Origin: Cryptomeria japonica | Lineage: Eukaryota > Streptophyta > Pinopsida > Cupressales > Cupressaceae | Direction: 5' to 3' | DNA: 64,000 nt | NCBI RefSeq assembly: GCF_030272615.1 | Contig: NC_081409.1 | Coordinates: forward strand, 646,816,468-646,880,467 | In this document: positions 23,322-34,703 of the stretch, one piece after another | Layout of the letters: each line of letters starts with the position of its first letter | Numbering within the stretch: position 1 is the stretch's first letter | The notes under the pieces: generated by a model | The model's input: the letters and a program-made list of their open reading frames with translations, nothing else | Databases searched by the model: none | What the model was told of the DNA's origin: nothing | Program-made: the position numbers and the translations under genes

Positions 23322-24251
23322 TCCAGATCTGTATGCCCCTTTTCTCTTCATGAGAGTTTTTGGGCCTTGTTCTTCAGAATTATGTATACGAAGGTTTGTG
23401 CAGTTGTTTTTTTTTTCATTTCTGGGGGTAGCTGATTGTTTGGTACATTTTGGTGCCAAAAGAACCTCACGGTTCAATTCAGGAGGCCGATTCCATGAAT
23501 TTTGATATATAATTCGGCCTATTTTGGTGACAAGGGCATCTGGGCCATGATTTTTCATTGGCATGTTTTACGAAGTACAAAAATCTATACGGTTGTACTT
23601 GCAAATGCGTCAAAAAATTTCCTTCAAAAAAGAAATAAAAATTTGTTAACCCTCTTTATGCCCTAAAAGAGGGTTTTTTTTTCTTTTGGCTGTAACTTGG
23701 TCATACGAAGGCGTTTTTCGACAAATCTTATGTCGCAAGAAAGCTCTTTCTGAGCTCTATCCATATTTGGAAGTTTGAATTTTTGATTTAGTTTTTTTGA
23801 TGGTGTTTTTTTTTCTGTCAAGACCAGAGGTTCATTTTTGTACTCCGGGAGACATGACTTGAGCATCCGAACTTCGTTTTTTGAAAACTTTATATCGTTG
23901 GAAAAATTGTTCTATGTTTTTTCCATTCATATGAGTTTTCTTTCCAAATTCTGGTCTAGGTATATTTTATTCAGTTTTTTGTTTTTTAGCACTTTGGTGA
24001 ATATCTTGGATGTTTCAGGTCCTGGGATCTCTTTCTTTGAGTAGGATGTCTTGTCTTTGGTTGTTCTTTTTATTTTTAGTCTTTTGTCTCTTCTGATCAT
24101 TGTAGTATTTTATTTATGCAAACGCATTGAGATAAAGTGCCATCATGCATTGTATACTTGGGATCTTGCACATCTTATGTCTTACTGTAATGCACTACTT
24201 ATAAAGTGTCATGGGGGGGTTGATGTTTGTCCTTTATTTGTCATCTACTTT

Positions 24252-24322
24252 TGTCAAGTGAGTGTTCCTTCCATGACATTATCCTCATGATGTGTGTCAA
24301 GTGAGTGTTCTTTCCATGACAC
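24252..24322. repeat. Two-copy tandem repeat
   Basis: TGTCAAGTGAGTGTTC and TTCCATGACA occur twice with a period of about 42 bases inside the short LTR element. Confidence 0.75.
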
Positions 24323-24938
24323 TATGTACTTTCTCTGCACCTTCGATATTCCTAATTTTTCGTCATGTAGTTCTTGTTGGTCGTTCTTTTCAGTGTATCT
24401 GTCCCTCTCTCTTTTCAACATTATGAGGAGCTTTGTCTTGTTCTAATTATTCCTTGGTTCGATTGATCAACTTTTTAGGCTTTGTTGTTTTATGTCATCT
24501 GTATCTTCGAGTTCAGTTGTTTGCCTTTGTTTGTCATTTGATTCGAGTGGTGTCATTTGAGGGAACTCATGCAGATTAAAGTCTTCTCTACCTGGTCATG
24601 TTCTATTTCAGTGGAGGTTCTTCAGATCTACAGTTACTCTTCAATAATGTTTGCAGCTATTTCATGCTTCAATGGTGGTCTTCATGCTTTTTTTTGTTCC
24701 TATCTTCTGGAACACTCTTGTTTGGAGGCTTCTTAGTCCTTCACTTGAGCTTTCATATCTTCTTGGAGAGGAGTTTTGTTCCCATGGGGTTTTCTCTTTT
24801 ATCTCCACTTTACAAAGATTTTATTGTACTTGGGTACCTCATCAGACCTAGTTGTTGGGACCCATTGTTGCTTTCATGCATTTTTTACATGTTTTTTTAG
24901 TCCTTAGTTGTTTTTTATCTACTCCCTAAGTTCACCCT

Positions 24939-24946
24939 AAGGGGGG
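24939..24946 (+). promoter_or_regulatory. Polypurine tract of the short element
   Basis: AAGGGGGG directly before the 3' LTR. Confidence 0.72.
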
Positions 24947-25257
24947 TGTTAGAGTAATCTTTTATTAGCTAATAATTATTTATTTAATTATTAGTCTATT
25001 ATACTCTACGCTTAAGCTAAACTTAGGAATCTTATAATTTTTTAGGGTTTTCACTTTTAGGATTTCGAGTATCCTCTTATAAGGATTCTCTCTTTGTATT
25101 TTCATAACAACTGTAATTATTAAATTGCATTCTTGTTGCACAATCAATATGACTCCTCTTTTCCGGATCTCTGAATTCTGGTCTCCATAGCTATTTTGCT
25201 TCTCTCTTTTTGTGACAGGTTTGCATGCAGGTGATGTTTGGGAGCTGTAGAGTTGAT
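24947..25257 (+). repeat. 3' LTR of the short element
   Basis: Highly similar to 22980-23290, with scattered substitutions; it ends in GAGTTGAT followed by unrelated AT-rich sequence. Confidence 0.75.
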
Positions 25258-28065
25258 ATAATAAAGGTTTTAAATGGATAATTATTTATACTTTGTAATT
25301 TTAAAATTTAATTTAATTGTGAAGTAAATTCCATTTATATTTCTCTTGAAAAAAATATAATCAAAGTAATTAATTTTATATGTCTGCGGTTATTCATGAA
25401 ATCATAATTTGCACTTTTCACAACCAATGTTATTGTTAGACTCAATTATTTGTTTGTTTGCAAATATTTTGGGTTCAGTCACTTGAAAAATAAAAACAAA
25501 ATAAAATATTTAAAATATTCACACATAAGTTAAAAAATCGGATGGATCCTAATCTAATCCTCAAGGGTTCATTTGGGATTACCCTAATACCTCTTTTGAA
25601 AATAAAAGGCCTTATATTTTATATGTGAAAGGCAGATATAATTCATCCTCTTGTCTTATATGATATATATAAATATACTTTTAAATGATAAATATTCATT
25701 AATCTTTTCTTCCAATTTAGTTCAATTAGAATAGTATGATATCAAACACATTCCAAACAAGTCTTGGTTAAATGTTATTATTACTATATGATTTTGAAAA
25801 AAGTTGCATAGGGACAATATTATTCCAGCATCAATTGTTCACAAAATGGTACCTCAAGTATTAATCATATAGAAACAATAGGTGCAAATGAGGGTTATCT
25901 TGAGAATACATTACCTATTCATAGGGTGATTAGTTAATACCCATATCATAGGTACTATGATGACTAATTTAGGCATATATCACATATACATAGTCTAAAT
26001 AATTAGCACTCCAATCAAATATACATAATGTAATATATAGTCCATGCATCACATATTCATAGTGTTACTAAGACAAGAACCAAACACATACACAAATGTG
26101 AATAAATTAATTAGAAATACGTACAGTTGTCAAATAGAAAAGGATAAGTAGTTGCAACCTTATTGTTTGAGTAATTAAGACACTTTATCTAGTTATTTAT
26201 CAAGGCAAATAACTCAATATGGATGTACACACTCATATCAAGATTCTAACTCAACCTCTAAAGCATATCCAAACTAAAAAATATGATCCAAATAAGATAA
26301 ATTAACCGAGTTGTCCAAAGACCAACACAATTAAACATGCCAAAACATAGACCAACATAATTTCACTTGATGATCAAACAAATACTTGAGATTTGAACTA
26401 GAATATTGCATGAACCATATGAACATCCTTCAAGTAGAAACACATCAAACAACATAGTGGAGAAATGCAAAGCATTCTCAAGACTAGTACTGATAGATAC
26501 CCCCATTGTTAGAAAATTACATCAATCAATCTCCACCATCTATGAAATTGAGGACCTAACAACATGATAGTGCAACATCTATAGAACATGGACATTATGT
26601 CCCAAACCACAAACCACAATCTTCAAAAATTGAAGGAATATAGAGCATTCTTCCATAAGGACCTTGAATACATTTTCCTACATATTACAACTTCCATTAT
26701 TGTTACCTTCCAAAAACACCTTATACTTACTCAACGCCATCACTAGACAACATAAAAAATCTGAATACTCATTTCCAAACCATATATTACATCCCCACAA
26801 TTGAACAACTCTAACTTCCTCTTCATACACTCTGACATTAGTGACAATACCAGATAAGTTTGACATTAATGACAACACAACTCAAGTTTCCAACTTATTT
26901 TCATTTCAATCTCTTAGGTTTGCATTCAAATATTCTTAAAATTAAAAATACCAAAAACATACAGATGCATTTCATCCTTAAACTTAAGAAATCCAAAAAA
27001 TATAGAGTTTCATTGCCATTTCCTTAATTGAATTTTCATACTTAAATTCAAAAATTTCAGAAACATAGTATAGTTTACTTGCATTACCATAGGCCCATAG
27101 TATCTAGTATAACTTGAACTTTAGGATCATCTTTTGCATCCATTAGCATAGCTCTAGGAAAATCTCAAAGTCTTATATGGTTAGCATGCAATCATGAGCC
27201 AAAAAGATAATGGAATGAACTTTTTATTCCAATGATAATCCTACAAACACCATGAAATTTGGGTCATCTTCAAGTTCATACCAAGAATCTCGAAGTGAAG
27301 CCTTATTTCCTCCCACTAATGATGAATTCTCTTTATAAAATATTCAGAATGGTATTGAACCCAGCAAGAAATTGATGACAAATCACAAGATTCCCATGTG
27401 CTTGTAGTCATCAATGCATTGCTATCTATAGATCCAAATAGATATCTTATACTGCTTACGAAAAATAAATCAAAACTTCTATATAGCTTTGATGTCTCCA
27501 TGGTTAAATAACCTGATGTCAATACCACATTTTAAAACCTATGAACTTCCCACATACAACCCTCATCTCAAAAATTAATGATAATTATTCTATTTGTTAA
27601 CACTTCTCGTGATTTTACTCATGTTAACATGTTTGTGCCACCCACATGACTTACAATTCAACAAATCACTCTTCACCATGCAATCATTGGACCAAACTAA
27701 CATTATCCAAACTCAAAATAACATTCTCCTAAACAAAAACAACCAAAACTCAACTAACATACCACCTCTCGCACCACAAGTAAACAACAGTAACACATTT
27801 CACTATAGCTTACAAACCAACACACCTCTAAATTAACAACTTGTCTATCACAACATGAATCCTTTTATGGATTCTAATCAAAACCTTGTCTCTCATCTTC
27901 CACATAACACTCATGCCCAATTGTCTACCACAAGGATCCTATTATAACAAGTCCAAAGTCTACAACAATAAATAGCAAACACGCAAGTTAGTGGACTTAA
28001 GAAAACACACACAATGGAGGACTTGTGTCATATCCTTTCGATAAGACACTATATATACCACCCTT
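25258..28065. other. AT-rich spacer, nothing recognised
   Basis: No open frame above about 80 codons and no retroelement motif were seen on either strand. An Asn/Thr-rich frame at 27594-27836 reflects composition only. Confidence 0.45.
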
Positions 28066-29230
28066 TGTTGGAATCAATGAACACAGAGAGGGGGGGTGAA
28101 CCAGTATTTCAGTAATTATAAATTTGTTAATCTAATTCTTAATCAACTGGATGCATAAATAAGAAATTGAATGCAGAAACACAAAACAATAAAGCATATA
28201 ACCATAACACCAATATTTTTACGTTGAAACTCAAAAAGGGAAAGGCCATGGTGGTATTTGAACCCACAATATTATTCCACTATGGCTAGTAGAAAAACAA
28301 TATTACAAAAGAAGAATGCACTTGTATTCAGGCACACTACCTAGAGCTCATTGCTCAATTACAAAAATAGGGCTACAACCCCGGAGGAAGACTCACTACC
28401 TTACAAGCTAATAGAGAATGATTATAATGATTAATGAACTGAATAAAAGCATCTGACCATGCAAAATAATAGTTTCGGTTAGGCACAAAGTGATCCGCTA
28501 CATTGTTTTGCTAAACTGCTCTGTTCTACTCTGCTCTACTTACTGAATCAACATAATTCAGGACGTGCACATGAAATGATGCTCAATCACTCCAAAATCA
28601 TCCCACACATCATATCCACACCCAAATGCATTAACCAAGTCAATCTTATATATTTGCACTAGCAAAATTGATCTCCCACAAGTTGGCTTCGCAAAATGTC
28701 AAAATAAGAAATGTGTAATGCTACAAGTTGGCTTAGATCTTCACAAAACATATTCCGGATCCAACACACACGATAGCATGCTTCCCAAAAGTTGGTCCAA
28801 TCACTTTTAACTTTCCAATAACCACTAGAATCAACTCAAGGAATCTGGTCCACACGTTACACAACAAAAAATGAAGATAACCCTATTTTGTTGCTCAACC
28901 AGATACCAAACCTTCTAACATGCCAAAGAATCATCACCGAAGGATAATATTGCATGATACTCTTCTTCTCATACCCAATCAACATAACTCAAATCATTGG
29001 AACCAAAAGAACACCACCAAAATAAGAAATGCCCACAAAATTGTACACTGAGCTTCACCGGGTAGACTTGATACCAAAAAACTTACTCAATACATTCGGT
29101 TAACCAAAACTCCATACTGGATAAGATCAATAGGCTAATTCGCCATCAATGACAACTCCTAAGAATCTACATGCATGAGATATAACCAATCTTCCTTGGA
29201 GCATCACCAGAACAACATCAAATGCCAACA
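28066..29230 (-). repeat. 3' LTR of element B (Sirevirus-like, 1165 bp)
   Basis: The plus strand runs from TGTTGGAATCAATG to AATGCCAACA. It is the same family as the LTR at 2274-3417. A polypurine tract lies to its right and no primer site to its left, so it is the 3' LTR of a minus-strand element. It holds the shared LTR module near 28222-28265. Confidence 0.85.
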
Positions 29231-29400
29231 ATCTCCCCCTTTCGCATTGATGGCAACACTATGAAAAATGATAAGTACTCCCAAAAACTGCAAGCGATCC
29301 AACAATCTAAAATATGTACACTCAAGTGTTTCCATCTAACTCACCCTAAGAATAAGTATCATTTCTCACTGCTCTATCCAACTCTCTCCCTCTTTGACAT
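29231..29400 (-). promoter_or_regulatory. Polypurine tracts of element B
   Basis: The minus strand has GCGAAAGGGGGAGAT directly before the 3' LTR and a second purine tract (AAAGAGGGAGAG) at about 29395-29383. Both are preceded by CATTGATG-like words. Several such tracts in a row are a hallmark of Sireviruses. Confidence 0.75.
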
Positions 29401-29511
29401 CAATGGCAAAGGGTAGGAACCCGCCAAAACTTATGTACAAAAAAATGTAATAATTTACATGAAATTAAAAATGTCTACGTATGTAACCTTCAAGAATTGT
29501 AGTTACCCATT

Positions 29512-32500
29512 TCATCCTCTCAGAAAACAATCTAGAACATTAATCAGAGAACTAGACATATATGCATGCACTTCAACTCCTTTGAGATCAAATGGCACCA
29601 GTTTACCTAGTGCACCGACTGCATCTTGTTGAGCTCCAAGAAAGGTGTCCATCTGGGGGGTAATTAGACTTTTCAGTTCTCTCACTCTGCTCAATATTTT
29701 CTTCTTTTCTCTATTCAATCCTTTTATTTTGTTAGTAAAATCCATTATTTTTGCTTCAAGGGAACTAGGAAAAATTGAATGAGGTGCAAATGAATGACCT
29801 ATACTAGCAAGCTTCCCTTCAAAATCTCTTATTTGCTTATCAATGTCAGTAGTAAACTTAGGAAAAAATAGACATGATTTAAATAATATACCACCTTCAC
29901 TTAATGCATCCTTTGTACTCTTCACCACAATCTTCAAAACTTCTCTATCATCTTCAATTGCTTTCAGATAGGTTTGAAGTCTCATCTCAGTGAATTTATT
30001 CAAGACCTTTATGTCAGTCGCTTTCTCTAATGACACAAAATCAAATTTTACCTTATTCAACATATCCTTAAGCTTACCAGATGGTGAGTCGTTTGAAATC
30101 TGCTTAAGGTCAGGCAAAATTTTTTCCAAAAATGCAGTAGCCAAAGATATCACCTCTTTCTCCTCAGATGCGGACTTGAGTAAGTCCTCACTGGCCTTGA
30201 TCTACGCAAGAGTGGCCAACTTCAATGCTTGAAGAGGGGACATGGTGCTTAAGTCTACCATACCATGAGAAAGATCATCATCAACTACAATTTGCTTTCC
30301 CTTATCAGGGATAGTGGCTTTGGTCATGATTACCAGAGCTTTATCTGTTTGTCCTTCACCCTTCTCCTTCATCAATTCTGCATTTTTATCCTTATCACCT
30401 TTTTCATCAACTTTGTCATCATCTTTATTCTTTCCCATTTCACCTAACTCCTCAGCTATCATTTTTGCAATTATTTCTATTTCAAAAGGATCCTGAATAG
30501 CATCACTAGAGTTATCCACAACTTGATTATCAAAGCCATCAACAGGAGGTTGTCCAATCAGATCAATAGATGATTGATCTTATTGTTTACCAAAAACATC
30601 TATAGATACATCTGGAATAGATGGAGTATCTTTAGGCTCAAAATTTGTTGCTTTCTCTTTCAGAATAATTTTTTCTTGAGAAGAGTCTGTTGGATTTACA
30701 TCTACTCTTTGTTCAATCAAAAATTGTCTCAAAATTGTTTTAGTTTCTTTTACCACCTCATCTTTCTTTCCTATCATGAGCTTATTTACCCTTCTCTTGC
30801 TTTGAAATTTATCATTGGCAAGTGTTAATAACCAGGCGACTTCATCTCTAGAAATAACAAAAGATATATTTACAAGCAAATACTCCTTTATTCTCTCATC
30901 CTCAAGCGAAGTTGTATGTCTTCGTGCATCCAAAATGTTATACAAGCTCTTGGGGATCATAGATGATAATTCTATTAATACCTTACTAAATTTATCCATA
31001 TATTCTAAATTGCCTCTTCAATTTCTCACTGATCTTTATCCTCAAAATTCTCATAGTATACAAAAACATTTTTGAAATTACCATCATTCAAAATTTAATC
31101 AATTAGCTATTGCAGAGTCAATGGGGGCACAATTTCACATGGGCTTTCTATCTTATTGGATTTGAGAGCCTCATATATTCCAAACTTCTTCTTCTTGCCA
31201 GGTCTAGCCTTTCCAAATGACCCTGCTTGAGGCTTATCTTTCTTAGCAGGAGGAGCATCATCGGATGTAGGCTTCCAGACTACCCTTGCATAAGTGGCAG
31301 TCTTATTTACTTGCCTTACCTCTTCATCTGACTCTGTTTCTTCTTCTACTACAAAATATTGTCTAGTAGGCTTCTCCTTCTTCCTTTTCTCTACTCCACT
31401 GGTAGATACTGTTGGTTTAGGCTTAGGTGGAGGTACCGATTTTTGCACACCGAGGGTAGGTATTGATTTGGTAGGCTTGGCCTTCCAGATTGCTTGGAGG
31501 GAATTGATTTATCTTGTGGCTTCACCACATCTTCCTCCTTTAAAATATATTTTTCTCTTTTCTGTTGCACTGCTTCCTAGGTAATACCCATCTACTCTGC
31601 AAGTTCCTCTACCTCCTTTCTCACTTTCCTCTTTCTTCTGGCATCAGCGAACTTTTTAAGCAAGTTATTGATCTTTATCAACCATAAAATAAATTGTTTT
31701 CTTATATTTATCAACTATTTCCTTAGGAATTCTTTCTCGAGCTTTCATAGAGGCTTGAAAGGTCTTAAAATAGCCCCATAATGTAGATATTCTCATTGTG
31801 GCATAACCTATGCCCCACAACCCTTCCTTAATTTGCATTGCCACCAGTTTTTCATAAGCCCATTGGACTTTTCCTTTTATTCTAGGGATCTCATTCAAGA
31901 AGTATAATACCAAACAAATAAGAAGGGACTCAAACTTGAAAGTGTGTTTCTTGTCCTGTTTAATCTTCTTCAAGTTACTTATCAATTCATTCAGGAGAAT
32001 TATGCACAAATCATACCTTTTATTTTCCTTGAGCATTTGATATGCTGAAAATATTATAGTACCAAAGACCAAGTTCTACATGCTTGATTGATAAACATTG
32101 TAACCTACCACCATTGAGTCAAATATATCATCATGCTCCAAGATATTACTAATAGTCATTGCCTTGTTGTCAAATTTGGATCTAGTAGTGGCTATCACTG
32201 TGTTTTTTTGTACTTTTCTCAGACCAGGCACTTCACTAGTTGCACTTAAGCATGTGACTGCTTGAATGTCTTGCTTTGTAATCTTATGCGGTCTATCCAA
32301 CCAAAAAAATTCATCATGAACCTTACTAAGAATATATCGGACCCATTCCGCTTCATCAAATACTAGGAAATGAACAAACTGTGCAAAGCCCTTGTCATGA
32401 AGAATCTTATGTTTCAGCTTCAAGTTCCCCAAACTATCCACCAAATGCTTGTTGTAGAGTGTAAAAATGTCATCATTTCTGAGTTCCTCAATATCACAAT

Positions 32501-32669
32501 GGACAAAAGCTCTAATGTCTTGATTATGAAGAAAACCGTACGAAACTGAAGAAAATTCTCCTTCCAGATCATCTTCAACCGATTTGAAAGGATGTCTCTT
32601 GAAAATAGGCCTTGCCCTCTTAGAAATATCAACCACTAGAGGAGTAGAAATACTGGATGTAGATGTCAT
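29512..32669 (-). pseudogene. ORF2 of element B, unknown function, homologous to ORF2 of element F
   Basis: This minus-strand frame starts at MTSTSSISTP (32669) and ends at 29512, about 1050 codons. It has about five stops and one frameshift near 31050. Parts in order: an N-terminal globular region (about 32669-31670) with SKVHDEFFWLDRPHKITK; a Lys/Pro-rich linker (31448-31107); a middle domain (30999-30700) containing KFQSKRRVNKLM; an acidic Lys/Glu/Asp-rich linker (30500-30350); and a C-terminal helical, coiled-coil region (30150-29512). Each part has a counterpart in the same order at 59804-63253. No catalytic motif of Pol proteins was seen. The gene ends about 280 bases before the 3' LTR. 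Confidence 0.75.
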
Positions 32670-33052
32670 GATGATCCTAGGGTTTTAAATGATAGCTCGT
32701 GAACAAATAAATACCTTTTAATTCATAATCAGGCGCAGGAAATTACTAGATGATCGCTTCAAACTTGGCTTTGCTAACAAATCTCTTACACTTAGATGCT
32801 CTGCTCTTTTTTGTTGATCGCATTGTGAAGAATAAGCTTTTGAAATGCCTTTATAACCTAATTTGTAGTTATAATCAATTCTTTCACCTAATTGCCAAAC
32901 TGATACAGTAATCTTCCAGATATCAACTGCGTGCTTGATCTAGATCTTTTGCAACCTTTTGCAACCAGTTACAATTCATTGAAAGGGGGTTCTAAGGATT
33001 TGCATACACACAAGATTATTGCACACACATTTTCAGTACATTATCGACTATT
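32670..33052 (-). other. Leader between gag and ORF2 of element B
   Basis: On the minus strand this precedes the ORF2 start and includes AAAACCCTAGGATCAT, similar to the TAAACCCTAAGGATAA that precedes ORF2 in element F. No Gag sequence of element B is found further right; the element is truncated near 33050. Confidence 0.5.
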
Positions 33053-34633
33053 TGTGGAGGTGGAAATCACCAAAAGCAATGGGTTTGACTAAGGCAAAAC
33101 CCCATATAGCCACCTAGACACCCTTTTCCAAGTTGTAGGTGTAGGTGCAGAAATCCAACAGACGCATGAATTTTGGGACTGATAGAAGACACAGAGACAA
33201 CCTTAGTGCCAAAATTGATCTCAGATCACAGAGACAGGGGTGTGGCACCCTGGTCCTTAGGGTTTTACAATTTTTTATGCCAGATCTACATCTCAATCCC
33301 TTAGGACCTCATATTTAGAAATCCAGCCTTCTATCAACATAAGGACCAGTCACCCAACACCGTGGTCCTGCCCATTCCACATCAGATTTCAGCAGCAGGT
33401 GCACCTCTGAGCCTCTTTTCCAGTCTTGCTTTCTATAACTCAATTTCAGTTTGCACAGAATTAACATTTTTTCAGTTTAAGTGTATTTCATTTCTCATAT
33501 CCTATCTTAGTTGATTGTTGCATCATATTTTGCATATCTACTCCTTATTTACGACAAAGTAATATAAACCCTAAGATATATTCCTTGACTCTCTCTTCCC
33601 TACAAGTAGTCAAAGCGAGATATCTCCATAGGCTCTTTCGTATTCCACCATGTGTACATGAGAGTGAGATTAGGTCTTAGTCACTTGATTCCATTTTTGT
33701 GCATCACACCGGCAGATACATTTGTATATCTAAGAGATAAGTTAGGGTATCTACCCCTCCTAATGAGAACTAGATACATTGAGATGCATCAATCCGATGG
33801 ACTTCATAGTCTTACCTTCTTATCCAGATTGATGAGCAGGTGCTGCTACTCAACTGGAGTAGTCAGTGTGTTGTTCAGATGTTCAAATTTGTGAGTTTAT
33901 CCTAAGGGGGAGAGATTGTCCATCTTTGAGGAGAGATGCATGATTTGTATGTATCTTTGGCATTATTGTCAAAGGGGGAGAGAAGCATGTGAAAACAAAC
34001 CTTATCTTGGAAGCTTTGTGTGCATGATCTTAGGGGGAGAGTGATGGTTTTGATTTATTTCTTTGTATTGATTATTTTTCACATTCATATGTTGCCATGA
34101 ATACCAAAGGGGGATATTTTTGGTATAGAGGAGGGGATTTGTCACCTCCAAGATGATATATCTCAGACAACAAATCAATCCATCACTACCTAACTCGAAC
34201 CGGTGCTAAGGTGAGCCAGGGGATAAAAATAACAAACTAGAAAAACCACCCGCAACCTTAGATTCTCAGACGACTCTGTCAAGCCTCTATCCCAAGGACA
34301 AGCACATATAGATGGGATACCAGTGCGACACACTTTCGTCCTATGTAGATGAAGTGCAGAGGCCATATAGAAAGTGCAGGACACGGGTGCAATGTGATGA
34401 AAGTGTAGAAAGCTATGAAACCAAGTTAATAGATGCAAAATATGAAATGATTAGGATAAAGTAAAGAGGAAAAGATAAAAGGAACTCACAACCAGTCCAT
34501 GATTGGATCCTCCCACATTAAAATAACTTTCCCACAATTATAAACCTACACACAAGCCACAAAGGAAAAATGTTTGGGGCTGCTTGGGGACTTGCCTCAG
34601 TCAAATCCCTTTTTTGGTGTTTCTACCTCCACA
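33053..34633. mobile_element. Candidate inverted-repeat element (~1.58 kb)
   Basis: The left end (TGTGGAGGTGGAAATCACC, 33053 on) and the reverse complement of the right end (TGTGGAGGTAGAAACACC, from 34633 back) match for about 75 bases with gaps, including TTTGACTRAGGCAA. No transposase frame lies between them. No convincing target duplication was found, so this may be a non-autonomous DNA transposon or two unrelated inverted fragments of one repeat. Confidence 0.42.
33904..34112 (+). promoter_or_regulatory. Four polypurine-like tracts
   Basis: TAAGGGGGAGAGA (33903), AAAGGGGGAGAGA (33970), TTAGGGGGAGAG (34030) and CAAAGGGGGATA (34107) occur within 210 bases, two of them after TTGTC or GCCATGA words. 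This is the pattern seen before 3' LTRs of Sireviruses in this window, but no LTR start follows clearly. Confidence 0.45.
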
Positions 34634-34703
34634 GACGGCCATATCGATTGATAGAATAAAAGATAAATACAAGATAAGATAAATGATAAATGATAAATGG
34701 TAG

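Larger units (their letters stand above)
22980..25257 (+). mobile_element. Short non-coding LTR element (TRIM/LARD-like)
   Basis: Two direct repeats of about 310-330 bp, both starting TGTTAGAGTAATCTTTTATTAG-like, lie at 22980 and 24947. TGGTAGCAGAGC, one base from the tRNA-Met primer site, follows the first repeat, and a run AAGGGGGG precedes the second. The 1.6-kb interior is T-rich and has no protein motif. This is the layout of a small non-autonomous LTR element that depends on enzymes made elsewhere. Target duplications are not clear. Confidence 0.78.

Noticed and set aside
24252-24322. CRISPR-like direct repeats
   Set aside because: Only two copies, inside a retroelement of a plant genome; a simple tandem duplication.
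27594-27836. Asn/Thr-rich 80-codon frame
   Set aside because: Reflects local A/C-rich composition; no motif.
29990-30496. Plus-strand frames of 60-80 codons
   Set aside because: Antisense shadows of ORF2 of element B.
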